Source: a virus
Reading direction: 5' to 3' (one strand)
Virus record (IMG/VR): IMGVR_UViG_3300018876_001384
Location: 1-46,311 of that record
Length of the DNA stretch: 46,311 bases
A program made the translations under genes and the position numbers. Of this stretch, positions 24,601 through 31,041 are shown one piece after another (the first letter of the stretch is position 1; the number at the start of each line of letters is the position of its first letter). Under the pieces are notes generated by a model. The model did no database searches and was not told the origin of the DNA. It saw only the letters and a list, made by a program, of their open reading frames with translations.

Positions 24601-25062
24601 AATTTGTGCATCACAGAGTTTAATACCTTGTGTTCCTGGATATACTGGGCCACCTGCACTTTGTCTTTGTGTAGGAAAATGATATTCATAATCGGGTTCA
24701 TGCGGATCAGGATGCCAACTATAATCAAAAGATTTAACATTTGCAGTATTCTTCCACAGTGTGTGATCAGGCTTGCGTACAACTGACTGGTCACTACAAA
24801 AATGGTACTGTCGTTCCTTTGCACGTTTAAATGCTAGATATACTCCGCCGTCACGTTGCCACTGACTGGGCCATACATGCACAAAGCGACCCATCCAAGG
24901 TTCAGGAACCACATCAAAATTAAAGTCTGTGTAATCATTACCACCAAATAAATACCAACAGTATCGAGTACGACTTTTTAAAAGAGCTTCTTCTAGACTG
25001 CTTGCAGGTTGTTCAAATTCAAACAAGTTAGGCTTAGGGCCATAATAGAAAACATCAAACAT
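21658..25062 (-). CDS. 1134-aa mosaic protein with tandem WHP/YHFPS repeats and glycosyltransferase-like segments
   Basis: A giant protein without a signal peptide. Residues 126-546 hold seven tandem copies of a unit of about 65 residues: (V/I/T)YHFPS.(H/W)Q.(S/A).G..Y, then a K.VDD segment, a W.(I/V)P..(I/V)D segment and (S/T)W.P....PPY. Before and after them are diverged copies, and from about residue 560 three longer units begin I.YVD/IVFIS and lead into DF.W.P. The last unit (about 880-1134) aligns with the glycosyltransferase-like protein at 42245-43162 (shared NG.(E/M)YG, WR..FRE..K), but the DGD motif is lost. I infer duplication of half of a glycosyltransferase-like fold; function is unknown. 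Confidence 0.7.
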   Translation of the reverse strand: MFDVFYYGPKPNLFEFEQPASSLEEALLKSRTRYCWYLFGGNDYTDFNFDVVPEPWMGRFVHVWPSQWQRDGGVYLAFKRAKERQYHFCSDQSVVRKPDHTLWKNTANVKSFDYSWHPDPHEPDYEYHFPTQRQSAGGPVYPGTQGIKLCDAQIAQVTVARDHWHVPKYIDDTTIDWEWHPNPLDPPYVYHFPSQHQSASGVTYTVPGATDIKLVDDFVVRSVYADDNWSIARNIDRHSVDFTWHPNVLDEPYTYHFPSQWQSAGGASYHVGGATKVKLVDDFVVRAIACEDTARHWHIPDYVDPSSVDQSWHPNPFDPGYIYHFPSQHQSSSGVTYTCQNATEIKMVDDQVVQTIEDTEGWTIPQGVDKRTIDFTWRPNPLDPPYIYHFPSQHQNASGVAYTVPGATEIKFVDDFVVMLLEETENWTIPDYIDRKSVDLTWKPNPLDPPYVYHFPSQHQPASGVTYRVAGATEPKIVDAMIVRALEVRDNWIVPDEIDPNTVDFSWHPDVLEPPYVYHFPSEWQASSGLEYHTPQAIEIKIAEDYPTAGLHDFSTRVSKVLDIFYVDYFNASSQQRWERIEERYPTAQKIRYANSLMETVRRCCTRSSTGRFWVISSECIYDDFDFSWHPESWQRYMTHVFGSQWQKWSDTFLINRSEFERNSKWANSIEEFPNLNFVNSQPVLVPDDLHDIVYVDWGNPTDQFSKLKERYPNVTSTRFVSNYLDTFKRIINSHEGQEYIWIVNSVCDYSRFDFSWQPEPWQREMLHIFPSNNQRRGDTFYVHVPTFKQQMDSIEILDWFETINYCSEQQVQRLPMPTHTYTGDSMIKVINEWRWGTFPYGMLAHEHATIDMSAYKTPCLWRAKDRTVISLTHNNDSALVPRDIHARQVEQVYDYPYIDKTQVQNKRDLDIVFISNGETDADRWYEHLCACVNNPQRVKRIDGVNGRIAAYQAAAQASSTDWFFAVFAKIEVNPDFDWSWQPDYFQEAKHYIFYARNPVNGLEYGHMGVIAYNKRLTLDTNESGLDFTLSRAHEVVPILSGTAHYNADAWMTWRTAFRETLKLRQFIDDKPSIETEGRLRAWLRKGAEVTNGEWSIRGAQDALTFYESVDGNPAELQKSFDWPWLRNLFESNQ
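23425..24687 (-). repeat. seven tandem coding repeats of about 195 bp
   Basis: Six full units of 63, 65, 68, 65, 65 and 65 residues and a partial seventh, in frame within the large protein. The DNA copies remain similar (for example repeated TTTCC.AGCCAACATC-like blocks on the minus strand), pointing to recent internal duplication. Confidence 0.85.
25018..25046 (+). promoter_or_regulatory. possible weak promoter for the gene at 25061
   Basis: TTCAAA at 25018-25023, a 17-base spacer, CATAAT at 25041-25046, within the divergent gene's first codons. Boxes match the consensus only in part. Confidence 0.3.
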
Positions 25063-26155
25063 GTATAATATTCACTCTCATTACGAAAACATATTCAGCT
25101 TGGCCCAAAAAATTTGGGGTGAAGTAAAAGTAGTATATCTATTTCCATTTGGTGCTACTAGCGTAGAAAACATCGAATATCTCAACTCCGGCGACAACGG
25201 ACCTATTTTATTGTGTTACGATCAAGAACCATTAATACCAGGATTTAATGATACTATATTTGATCACGTTTTTGAACGCTTTGTACACAACGAACACAAC
25301 CGTGTACTATTACTTAATACTGAATACAACAGCGATGCAAAAAACTACTTCATGGAAAAATATAACATGGAAGATATCTATTATTTCTTCCATATATTTG
25401 CGGCACATGATTGGTTTAGAGGTTACCGTTATTGTCCCGATATTATAAAGCCAAAAGAACGCAAAGTCAATAAGAAATTTATTTCATTTAATCGTATTAC
25501 AGGAAATGCACGTAGCTATCGTTCATTACATGTGGCAGATTTGTCAAGGCGTAACCTATTAGAATATGGTCACGTCAGCTATAGTATCAACTGCCCAGAG
25601 CATGGCAACAATATTGAACAACTTGCATGGGCACGTGATAACTATTCAATTGATATTGAATGGGCCGCAAAAGAATTAGCTAATATTTCAGAATTACGTA
25701 TTGACACTGACACAGAAAATCATATACCCAATGGCAGTATGGTACTCAGTGCAGTACACCAGTGTATGGAATCATTTTTATTCGTAGTTACTGAGACTGA
25801 ATATTGGACACGAAAATGTCATTTAACAGAAAAGATTTTTAAACCTATTATTAGTATGCAACCTTTTGTATTATTAGGTCCAGCACACAATCTCGCCTAT
25901 CTAAGAAGTTATGGATTTTTAACGTTTGACCGTTGGTGGGATGAAAGCTATGACTCAATAGAAGATCCTGTTGAGCGTTTACTGGCAGTAAATGATGTTA
26001 TTGCTAAATTGTGTATGCGAAGCAATGAAGAACTAGAACAAATGCTAGCGGAAATGCAGGAAGTATTGTTGCACAATCGACGTTGGTTTGAAAGCACAGG
26101 ATTTTTAGATAGTGCATGGAATGAATTTGAACATAGTCTCAGAGAATATTCGTAA
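25061..26155 (+). CDS. glycosyltransferase-like protein (paralogue C)
   Basis: A 364-residue protein sharing with the genes at 7805 and 8875 the C-terminal block FVVTETEYW, HLTEKIFKPII, QPFVLLGPAHNLAYLRSYGF, DESYD and LHNRRWF. Its N-terminal half differs (LLCYDQEPLIP near 50, FISFNRITGNARSYR near 140-154). As for the others, the TEK..KP block resembles the donor site of GT10-like enzymes; the assignment stays tentative. The ATG at 25061 overlaps the divergent start codon of the 1134-aa gene within CATG. Confidence 0.6.
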   Translation: MYNIHSHYENIFSLAQKIWGEVKVVYLFPFGATSVENIEYLNSGDNGPILLCYDQEPLIPGFNDTIFDHVFERFVHNEHNRVLLLNTEYNSDAKNYFMEKYNMEDIYYFFHIFAAHDWFRGYRYCPDIIKPKERKVNKKFISFNRITGNARSYRSLHVADLSRRNLLEYGHVSYSINCPEHGNNIEQLAWARDNYSIDIEWAAKELANISELRIDTDTENHIPNGSMVLSAVHQCMESFLFVVTETEYWTRKCHLTEKIFKPIISMQPFVLLGPAHNLAYLRSYGFLTFDRWWDESYDSIEDPVERLLAVNDVIAKLCMRSNEELEQMLAEMQEVLLHNRRWFESTGFLDSAWNEFEHSLREYS

Positions 26156-26858
26156 CCTAATTGTTTTTGGTTGTTCGTTTACTGCGGCCCCTAAAGATCA
26201 AGGTTGGGGAGAATTTTTATCAAAACATTTATCTATTGATTGTTTTATTAATCTAGCATTTCCTGGTGCTGGAAATTATTATATCGCAAATTGTTTAATA
26301 GATTATTTGACACAATGCACATTTGATCCTGCACAAACACTTGTAATTGCAAACTGGAGTGGACCCACACGCAAAGATATATTAATATCCCGAGAGACGC
26401 ATAAACTACTTAAAAGTTCTTCTACAATATACATGCAAGGAAATTATTATGCATTCAGCGGAGGATACAACGGTCTTTGGTTAGAATCAAAATTAATGCA
26501 ACAATTATTTGCTAACTTTTACAAGTACCAGTCTGAAAACCAACAGTATACAGAAACTCTGCACAACATGCTTCGCACAAGATTGTTTTTAGAACAAAAT
26601 CAATATCAATATTTGTTTACTAGTTACACACCTTTTTGGCACGACGATGTGTTTTATGCACAAGAAAGTTTATCTGAGCCAGGAGAATTTACCACGGCTA
26701 TACCACTTGTAAAACAGGTACGTGATGCACAATGGTATGATCGCAGTATACACACTGTAGCAGAAGAACTTGATGATTTTGAGGAAGATCATTTTCATCC
26801 TGGCGTTCTAGCACATCAACAATATGCAAAAGAGTTATTTGCGTTTCTTGTAAAATAA
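26121..26858 (+). CDS. SGNH-like protein (GCS variant)
   Basis: A 245-residue protein with LIVFGCSFTAAP near 15-26, then LAFPGAGNYYI near 45-55 (block II Gly) and, after a strand ending VIANWSG, a C-terminal HFHPGVLAHQQYA with the likely catalytic His. Same GCS variant as the genes at 20982 and 31019. ATG 26121 is preferred over GTG 26112. It overlaps the upstream gene by 35 bases and its convergent neighbour by 24. Confidence 0.6.
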   Translation: MNLNIVSENIRNLIVFGCSFTAAPKDQGWGEFLSKHLSIDCFINLAFPGAGNYYIANCLIDYLTQCTFDPAQTLVIANWSGPTRKDILISRETHKLLKSSSTIYMQGNYYAFSGGYNGLWLESKLMQQLFANFYKYQSENQQYTETLHNMLRTRLFLEQNQYQYLFTSYTPFWHDDVFYAQESLSEPGEFTTAIPLVKQVRDAQWYDRSIHTVAEELDDFEEDHFHPGVLAHQQYAKELFAFLVK

Positions 26859-27053
26859 TACGCGAAAGGCGCCGCGGCTAGGTAGCTTTTGTATTTCTCT
26901 AACATAAGAAGGATGATTCCAACGCATGAACTCTTGTTCTATTTGTCCTTGCCCGGTAACAACAACTACACTTTTTGCATCTACACTGTGAATAAAGTTT
27001 TGATACTTTTGCCAAGCATCATGTACTGTATAGCCATGTAGGTCTAGTTTCAT
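26835..27053 (-). CDS. Smr-domain protein, 72 aa
   Basis: A stand-alone small MutS-related (Smr) domain. The family signatures LDLHGYTVHDA near 3-13 and VVVVTGQGQ near 29-37 (the usual (T/H)GxG loop) are present. Smr domains nick or bind nucleic acid, some cutting mRNA on stalled ribosomes. At 72 residues it is close to the minimal domain. Last gene of the long minus operon, coupled to peptide deformylase by ATGA. Confidence 0.82.
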   Translation of the reverse strand: MKLDLHGYTVHDAWQKYQNFIHSVDAKSVVVVTGQGQIEQEFMRWNHPSYVREIQKLPSRGAFRVLFYKKRK

Positions 27054-27556
27054 TTTTTACGTGCTTTTCGTGCCTTCTTTACAGCCATATCCCAACGTAA
27101 TCTGCTAACACGATCCCGCATTGTAATGCCTAATAAATGATCTAGTTCGTGCATATAACAACGTGCAGTATAATCAGTTAATTCGCTAGTAACTAGTTCT
27201 AGTTTTTCGTTATAGAACTCTGCTGTGATTTTACGTGGTCGAGTGATCTTTACAAATACATCTGGAAAGCTCAAACAACCTTCATAGTCTTCAACCATAA
27301 CTGTAGCGTCTGCATCTGCGCTAAACTTAGGATTGATACACATAGTTGCATTGGTGTGATTGTCGCCCATTACAAAAAGAGTTTTCGTTAAACCAACTTG
27401 ATTAGCACTCAGCCCAATGCCTTTTTGTAACAGCATCAGATTGACCATATCACTTTTTAGCTGAACAGGATCAAAACCTGGGTTGTCAATGTCAACCGGC
27501 TCCAATGGTTTTTCTAAAATAGGATCTGGATAGTGTACTAGTTTAAGTTCAGTCAT
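27050..27556 (-). CDS. def: peptide deformylase
   Basis: A 168-residue deformylase removing the N-formyl group from new proteins. All three motifs are seen: GIGLSANQVG at 46-55, EGCLS at 92-96 with metal ligand C94, and HELDH at 136-140 with the two metal His and catalytic Glu. Deformylase is a known auxiliary gene of marine phages, where it is thought to keep virus or host-derived proteins maturing. Unlike many short phage versions, this one keeps a near full length. Overlaps the nucleotidyltransferase gene by 8 bases. Confidence 0.94.
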   Translation of the reverse strand: MTELKLVHYPDPILEKPLEPVDIDNPGFDPVQLKSDMVNLMLLQKGIGLSANQVGLTKTLFVMGDNHTNATMCINPKFSADADATVMVEDYEGCLSFPDVFVKITRPRKITAEFYNEKLELVTSELTDYTARCYMHELDHLLGITMRDRVSRLRWDMAVKKARKARKK

Positions 27557-28019
27557 TGGCTCCGCCTAGTATAGCAACATGTTCGGTGCTTAAATTGGTC
27601 ACAGGTTCGAGTGTACCTTCTTCACGCATCTGAGCACGAATCTTTGTTGCACTAATATTGTGTATTTCAGTACCAAGGTCATGTTCTGTAAATGTGTAAC
27701 CAACGCCTCTACCATAAGATATATCAACTATATTTGGAACATGCATAATCACATAATCCATAGTATTCTCATATCCATGCTTTGACAAACCTTTAATAAT
27801 ATTTGCTTTTACTTCATCAAAATCAAATGGGTTATCTGTTTGTTTTGTACCAGTTCTATTAGCGCCAGCGTCCATACCCATAATGCCGCCGACGTCTCGC
27901 ACCATAATAGCAACTTGTCCAGTAATCGCATGAGCACGTTCAAACAGTGCTGTATGTCCATCATGCCAAGGTTGCCAACGACCTAGCATTTCTACTGTAG
28001 GTTTTTGCCAATCAAACAT
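27549..28019 (-). CDS. cytidylyltransferase-like nucleotidyltransferase
   Basis: A 156-residue HIGH-type nucleotidyltransferase. LGRWQPWHDGH near 12-22 carries the HxGH signature and ISATKIR near 122-128 the ISxTxxR-like second motif, as in NMN adenylyltransferase, phosphopantetheine adenylyltransferase and glycerol-phosphate cytidylyltransferase families. Which nucleotide and acceptor are used is not clear. It is directly followed upstream by a P-loop kinase and a second, related nucleotidyltransferase, suggesting a small activation pathway of phosphorylation then nucleotidyl transfer. Confidence 0.75.
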   Translation of the reverse strand: MFDWQKPTVEMLGRWQPWHDGHTALFERAHAITGQVAIMVRDVGGIMGMDAGANRTGTKQTDNPFDFDEVKANIIKGLSKHGYENTMDYVIMHVPNIVDISYGRGVGYTFTEHDLGTEIHNISATKIRAQMREEGTLEPVTNLSTEHVAILGGAND

Positions 28020-28445
28020 TTATTTAGAATTCCTTTCCATATAGACTTTAACAACTTCCATTAGTTGTTGATGCGTGTCTGTAAACCATTCACGGACATG
28101 ATAATTATACCACATTGGTGTTTCAAACATTTTGTTTGTATCTTCGAAACGACCTTCTTTGATAGTGTCCATCCATACTGTAAAGTCTGGAGCAAACTCT
28201 TCCCGAGCGTGTTCTGTAGGGCATACAAAATCGGCTATAGCAATACCGCCAGCCATTACTACACCATCTGCTAGGTATCGCATACGTTGTGCTTGTCGTA
28301 TGCGTCCTTCTAAACTAAAATCCCAATCATCATAACGTGTACGAACTTCGTCTGCGTTTAGATGTAGTCCGCCAATGAGTTCTGCAAATGGTTTTGCTAG
28401 TGTTGTTTTACCACTGCCAGGTAATCCGAATATTAGTATTTTCAT
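28020..28445 (-). CDS. APS kinase-like P-loop kinase
   Basis: A 141-residue kinase with Walker A GLPGSGKTT at 7-15, LNADEVR near 34-40 and a DWDFSLEGRIRQAQRM segment near 45-60 with the layout of adenylylsulfate kinase (CysC) relatives, which phosphorylate a small alcohol or nucleotide 3'-OH. Many phage members of this group are not true APS kinases. It lies between two nucleotidyltransferases; its stop directly abuts the start of the next gene. Confidence 0.7.
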   Translation of the reverse strand: MKILIFGLPGSGKTTLAKPFAELIGGLHLNADEVRTRYDDWDFSLEGRIRQAQRMRYLADGVVMAGGIAIADFVCPTEHAREEFAPDFTVWMDTIKEGRFEDTNKMFETPMWYNYHVREWFTDTHQQLMEVVKVYMERNSK

Positions 28446-28864
28446 TGTCTACCTGCCCAAAAATCTTTATTAAAATGTTGTTTTTCTACACGAGTAGTTG
28501 TGGCTTTTTCTACTGGTTCGAGATCTGTACTCAGATAGATTCTTTCCATTTCAAATCCGATACTACGTCCAAAGAATATATTAGTAATATTAGGCACTTC
28601 CATTATTTCAAACATACGAGGATATGTTGTATTAATATCATCGATAATCATCTTTTTTATTTCTTCAAATGTATAAGGATCATTTGCACCAGGACTACGT
28701 ACCATAATAGCCAGTTGTCCTGCACGACTGGTTCTACGTTCTATAGGTGTTGCTACATCATTCTTATAAAAAATCTGATCTACAATAGCACGATGTCCAC
28801 TATTCCATGGCTGGAATCTTCCTAAAAACAATGCGGTATTTCTGGACCAATCTGCTATTTTCAT
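28442..28864 (-). CDS. nucleotidyltransferase, degenerate-motif paralogue
   Basis: A 140-residue relative of the gene at 27549. LFLGRFQPWNSGHRAIV near 12-28 aligns with its paralogue, but the first His of HxGH is Asn (NSGH), and the second motif reads TTTRVEK near 122-128 in place of ISATKIR. Both share AIMVRSPG/AIMVRDVG. The changes suggest altered or reduced activity, or a heteromer with the intact paralogue. Overlaps the kinase gene and the carbamoyltransferase gene by 4 bases each. Confidence 0.68.
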   Translation of the reverse strand: MKIADWSRNTALFLGRFQPWNSGHRAIVDQIFYKNDVATPIERRTSRAGQLAIMVRSPGANDPYTFEEIKKMIIDDINTTYPRMFEIMEVPNITNIFFGRSIGFEMERIYLSTDLEPVEKATTTRVEKQHFNKDFWAGRQ

Positions 28865-30345
28865 GATACCACCTCAATACCATATTGATCTTCAAAACGA
28901 TCTGCATCATTTCTTGTGTTAACCATCGGTTCTCCCCTAATGTTTAAACTGGTGTTTAATAGTATTGGACATCCTGTCAATACAAACCATTTTTCTAATA
29001 GTTCACGTACTCCAGCAAATTGAGGTTCTATGCCTACTGTTTGTACACGACTGGTGTTATCTACATGACAGATTGCTGGAAATTTATCTGGATACTTGCA
29101 TACACCAACACTCTGCATATAAGGAGACTCACGCCAACTATTAGGCATGTCAAAGTATAAATTTGCTTGTTCAGCAAGTACCATTGGAGCAAAAGGTCTA
29201 AACTTTTGCCTACGTTTGATTTCGTTTACACGGTCTTTGATATCTGAACCTCTTGGGTCTGCTAGTAAACTACGATGTCCTAGCGCACGTGGTCCAAACT
29301 CTGCAGGGCCACTTGCTACACCAACAATCTGTTTTTCTAATAGTGCTTCGATAACTCTATTGACAGGGTACTTACCAGGAATACTATAGCCCAGCATAGG
29401 ACCTTGCCAGTTAAGTTGTTTGCCATATGATAGTGCCGCGGCTCCTAGACTAGATCCTGCGTCGCCTGGATTGGGCATAATCCAAATGTTTCTGTAGTCA
29501 TCATTGAGTTTGCTGTTTGCCACACAGTTAAGTGCAACACCTCCCATCAATACTAGGTTGCGACTCCAGTTTAAATGACGTGCTTTGTTAATCAGTCTAT
29601 GCACCATGTGTTCTGTGATTGCTTGCACACTAGCCGCAACATCAACGTCTAGTGCTTCAATCAAATAGTCTTCATCTAATCCAGCGTGTAGATTCTTTTT
29701 AAATCTAAATTCACTAATATTGTCGACATGATCGTTATAGATTTTATCAAAGTGTTTGTTTTCTCCCCACGCTGCCATGCCCATTAAAATATATTCTTCG
29801 TCGAGAGGACGCAACCCAACATGTTGAGTAAATGCACTATAAAATAAACCTAAACTGTGAGGATATCCTTGACTCCATAAACGTTCATAGTGTGCTTGTC
29901 CTATTTTATCATATGTGGCTCGCCAAATACTTGCTGTAGTAAATTCGCCGATAGCGTCTATAACAACAACTGTGGCTTCGTCATATGACGATGTTTGAAA
30001 TCCTGCTGCCGCATGACTCAAGTGATGATCATAACTTTGAATTTTAGTTTTACAAGTAAAAGGAACGCCTTGTTGTTTTAGTACCTGTCGCACAAATAAT
30101 TTATCAGTCTCTAAGCCTTGTCCTGCATAGAGCTGACGCATTTGTTTTTTAAAAGGATTTTCGTAATACGCAATAGTATCGATATCATCAAAATCTACTT
30201 CGCTGAGTAATTCTCTACAAAGGTTAGAATCGTTTTTCTGTTTGCTGTAACGCTCACTATGACTTGCAAACGTAATATTGCCGTCCGTATCTACTATGCT
30301 TATTGCGGCGTCATGAAAGCCAGCTGAGATTCCTAATATGCTCAT
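28861..30345 (-). CDS. NodU/CmcH-family carbamoyltransferase
   Basis: A 494-residue enzyme of the family that carbamoylates hydroxyls of Nod factors, cephamycin, aminoglycosides or sugars using carbamoyl phosphate and ATP. Seen: SAGFHDAAISIV near 7-18, DHHLSHAA at 106-113 for the metal site, GGVALNCVANSKL near 270-282 of the Kae1/YrdC-like core, and GPAEFGPRALGHRSLLADPR near 345-364. Length is somewhat short of typical bacterial NodU (about 560) but motifs are complete. It would decorate the product of this operon. The upstream SGNH gene overlaps it by 35 bases. Confidence 0.88.
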   Translation of the reverse strand: MSILGISAGFHDAAISIVDTDGNITFASHSERYSKQKNDSNLCRELLSEVDFDDIDTIAYYENPFKKQMRQLYAGQGLETDKLFVRQVLKQQGVPFTCKTKIQSYDHHLSHAAAGFQTSSYDEATVVVIDAIGEFTTASIWRATYDKIGQAHYERLWSQGYPHSLGLFYSAFTQHVGLRPLDEEYILMGMAAWGENKHFDKIYNDHVDNISEFRFKKNLHAGLDEDYLIEALDVDVAASVQAITEHMVHRLINKARHLNWSRNLVLMGGVALNCVANSKLNDDYRNIWIMPNPGDAGSSLGAAALSYGKQLNWQGPMLGYSIPGKYPVNRVIEALLEKQIVGVASGPAEFGPRALGHRSLLADPRGSDIKDRVNEIKRRQKFRPFAPMVLAEQANLYFDMPNSWRESPYMQSVGVCKYPDKFPAICHVDNTSRVQTVGIEPQFAGVRELLEKWFVLTGCPILLNTSLNIRGEPMVNTRNDADRFEDQYGIEVVS

Positions 30346-30934
30346 TGATTACCTTTGCTATTCGTCGATGACCAAGTTCCAATGGATGACCTCCAGGACC
30401 TTTCGCACAATCTCCTTGAAATTCAAGCATGCCGTCTGTGGGCCAACCTACGTAATACTTATTATCGATTTGATCCCATAGATATCTAAAATTTTCTTGG
30501 TATTCATCCCAATGCCCTTGTAGCCCTGCAACGTTTACAAACAGATAGCGTTGATTTTGTTGCTTTAAAAAAGCCTGTAGTGCTAACACTTGACAGATCC
30601 ATCTTTCGAAGCTAAACTGCTCATTGTAACTGTATTTAAAATAGTCTGGAACCCATGGCAGATCTCGACGATTATTATGATTAATACAAACAGGTTCGTT
30701 GTTTTGTGTTACTTCTATCCTATTAGGAAAGGGCCACGCAACAATAACCAGATCATACGATTGTCTTATCACTTGTTCTATAGTTAAACGAAAACAGCGA
30801 TCTGTGCTAGCTCCGCCTTTACCTAGATTGGTAACAGTTTGTTCTAATTTCTCACTGACCAGGTAAGGCCAAGCTACGTAACGGTTTTCTAGTTCTTCGC
30901 CAAACGTAAAACTGTCGCCAATGGTTAATATCAT
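30311..30934 (-). CDS. SGNH-hydrolase-like protein (GDSF type)
   Basis: A 207-residue protein with block I TIGDSFTFGEEL at 4-15, NLGKGGASTDR near 36-46 (block II Gly), VIVAWPFPNR near 63-72 and a C-terminal GHPLELGHRRIA giving the catalytic His. Compact SGNH esterase/acyltransferase, cytoplasmic. This is one of two in the window with the canonical GDS; it lies between the carbamoyltransferase and a GCS-type SGNH gene, so O-acylation of the same product is plausible. Confidence 0.75.
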   Translation of the reverse strand: MILTIGDSFTFGEELENRYVAWPYLVSEKLEQTVTNLGKGGASTDRCFRLTIEQVIRQSYDLVIVAWPFPNRIEVTQNNEPVCINHNNRRDLPWVPDYFKYSYNEQFSFERWICQVLALQAFLKQQNQRYLFVNVAGLQGHWDEYQENFRYLWDQIDNKYYVGWPTDGMLEFQGDCAKGPGGHPLELGHRRIAKVINEHIRNLSWLS

Positions 30935-31041
30935 TTGTAGATAAACGGATCTCTTTTGCGTAATGCCTTGAGCTTTTTACGATATTGAATTTCTAGTTTA
31001 ATACGATTATACATTCGCTTAAACCAATTTACTATGCACAT
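30931..31041 (-). CDS. very small basic protein, 36 aa
   Basis: Between two SGNH genes, a minus-strand frame from ATG 31041 to TGA 30931 encodes a strongly basic peptide (RIKLEIQYRKKLKALRKRD near 12-30). Its stop overlaps the next ATG as ATGA, and its start lies in the end of the upstream gene, the same packing as real genes here. ATG 31014 is an alternative shorter start (27 aa). Possible roles include nucleic acid binding or a peptide substrate; nothing proves either. Confidence 0.5.
   Translation of the reverse strand: MCIVNWFKRMYNRIKLEIQYRKKLKALRKRDPFIYK

Noticed and set aside
23425-24687. CRISPR-like array
   Set aside because: The repeats are 195 bp, in frame and protein-coding, with no unique spacers.
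27600-27620. GGTTCGAG, like a tRNA T-loop
   Set aside because: It lies in the nucleotidyltransferase coding region and no acceptor stem or anticodon arm surrounds it; a similar GGTTCGAG at 28510-28520 fails the same way.
27549-28445. A PAPS pathway (ATP sulfurylase plus APS kinase)
   Set aside because: The nucleotidyltransferases are about 140-156 residues, far shorter than ATP sulfurylase, and no sulfotransferase is seen; the kinase resemblance alone is not enough.
28388-28825. 145-codon open frame on the + strand
   Set aside because: Antisense to the second nucleotidyltransferase and full of Phe, Ile and Cys as expected from reversed coding DNA.
28950-28981. TTGACA on the - strand inside the carbamoyltransferase gene
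   Set aside because: No TATA-type box lies 16-18 bases downstream.
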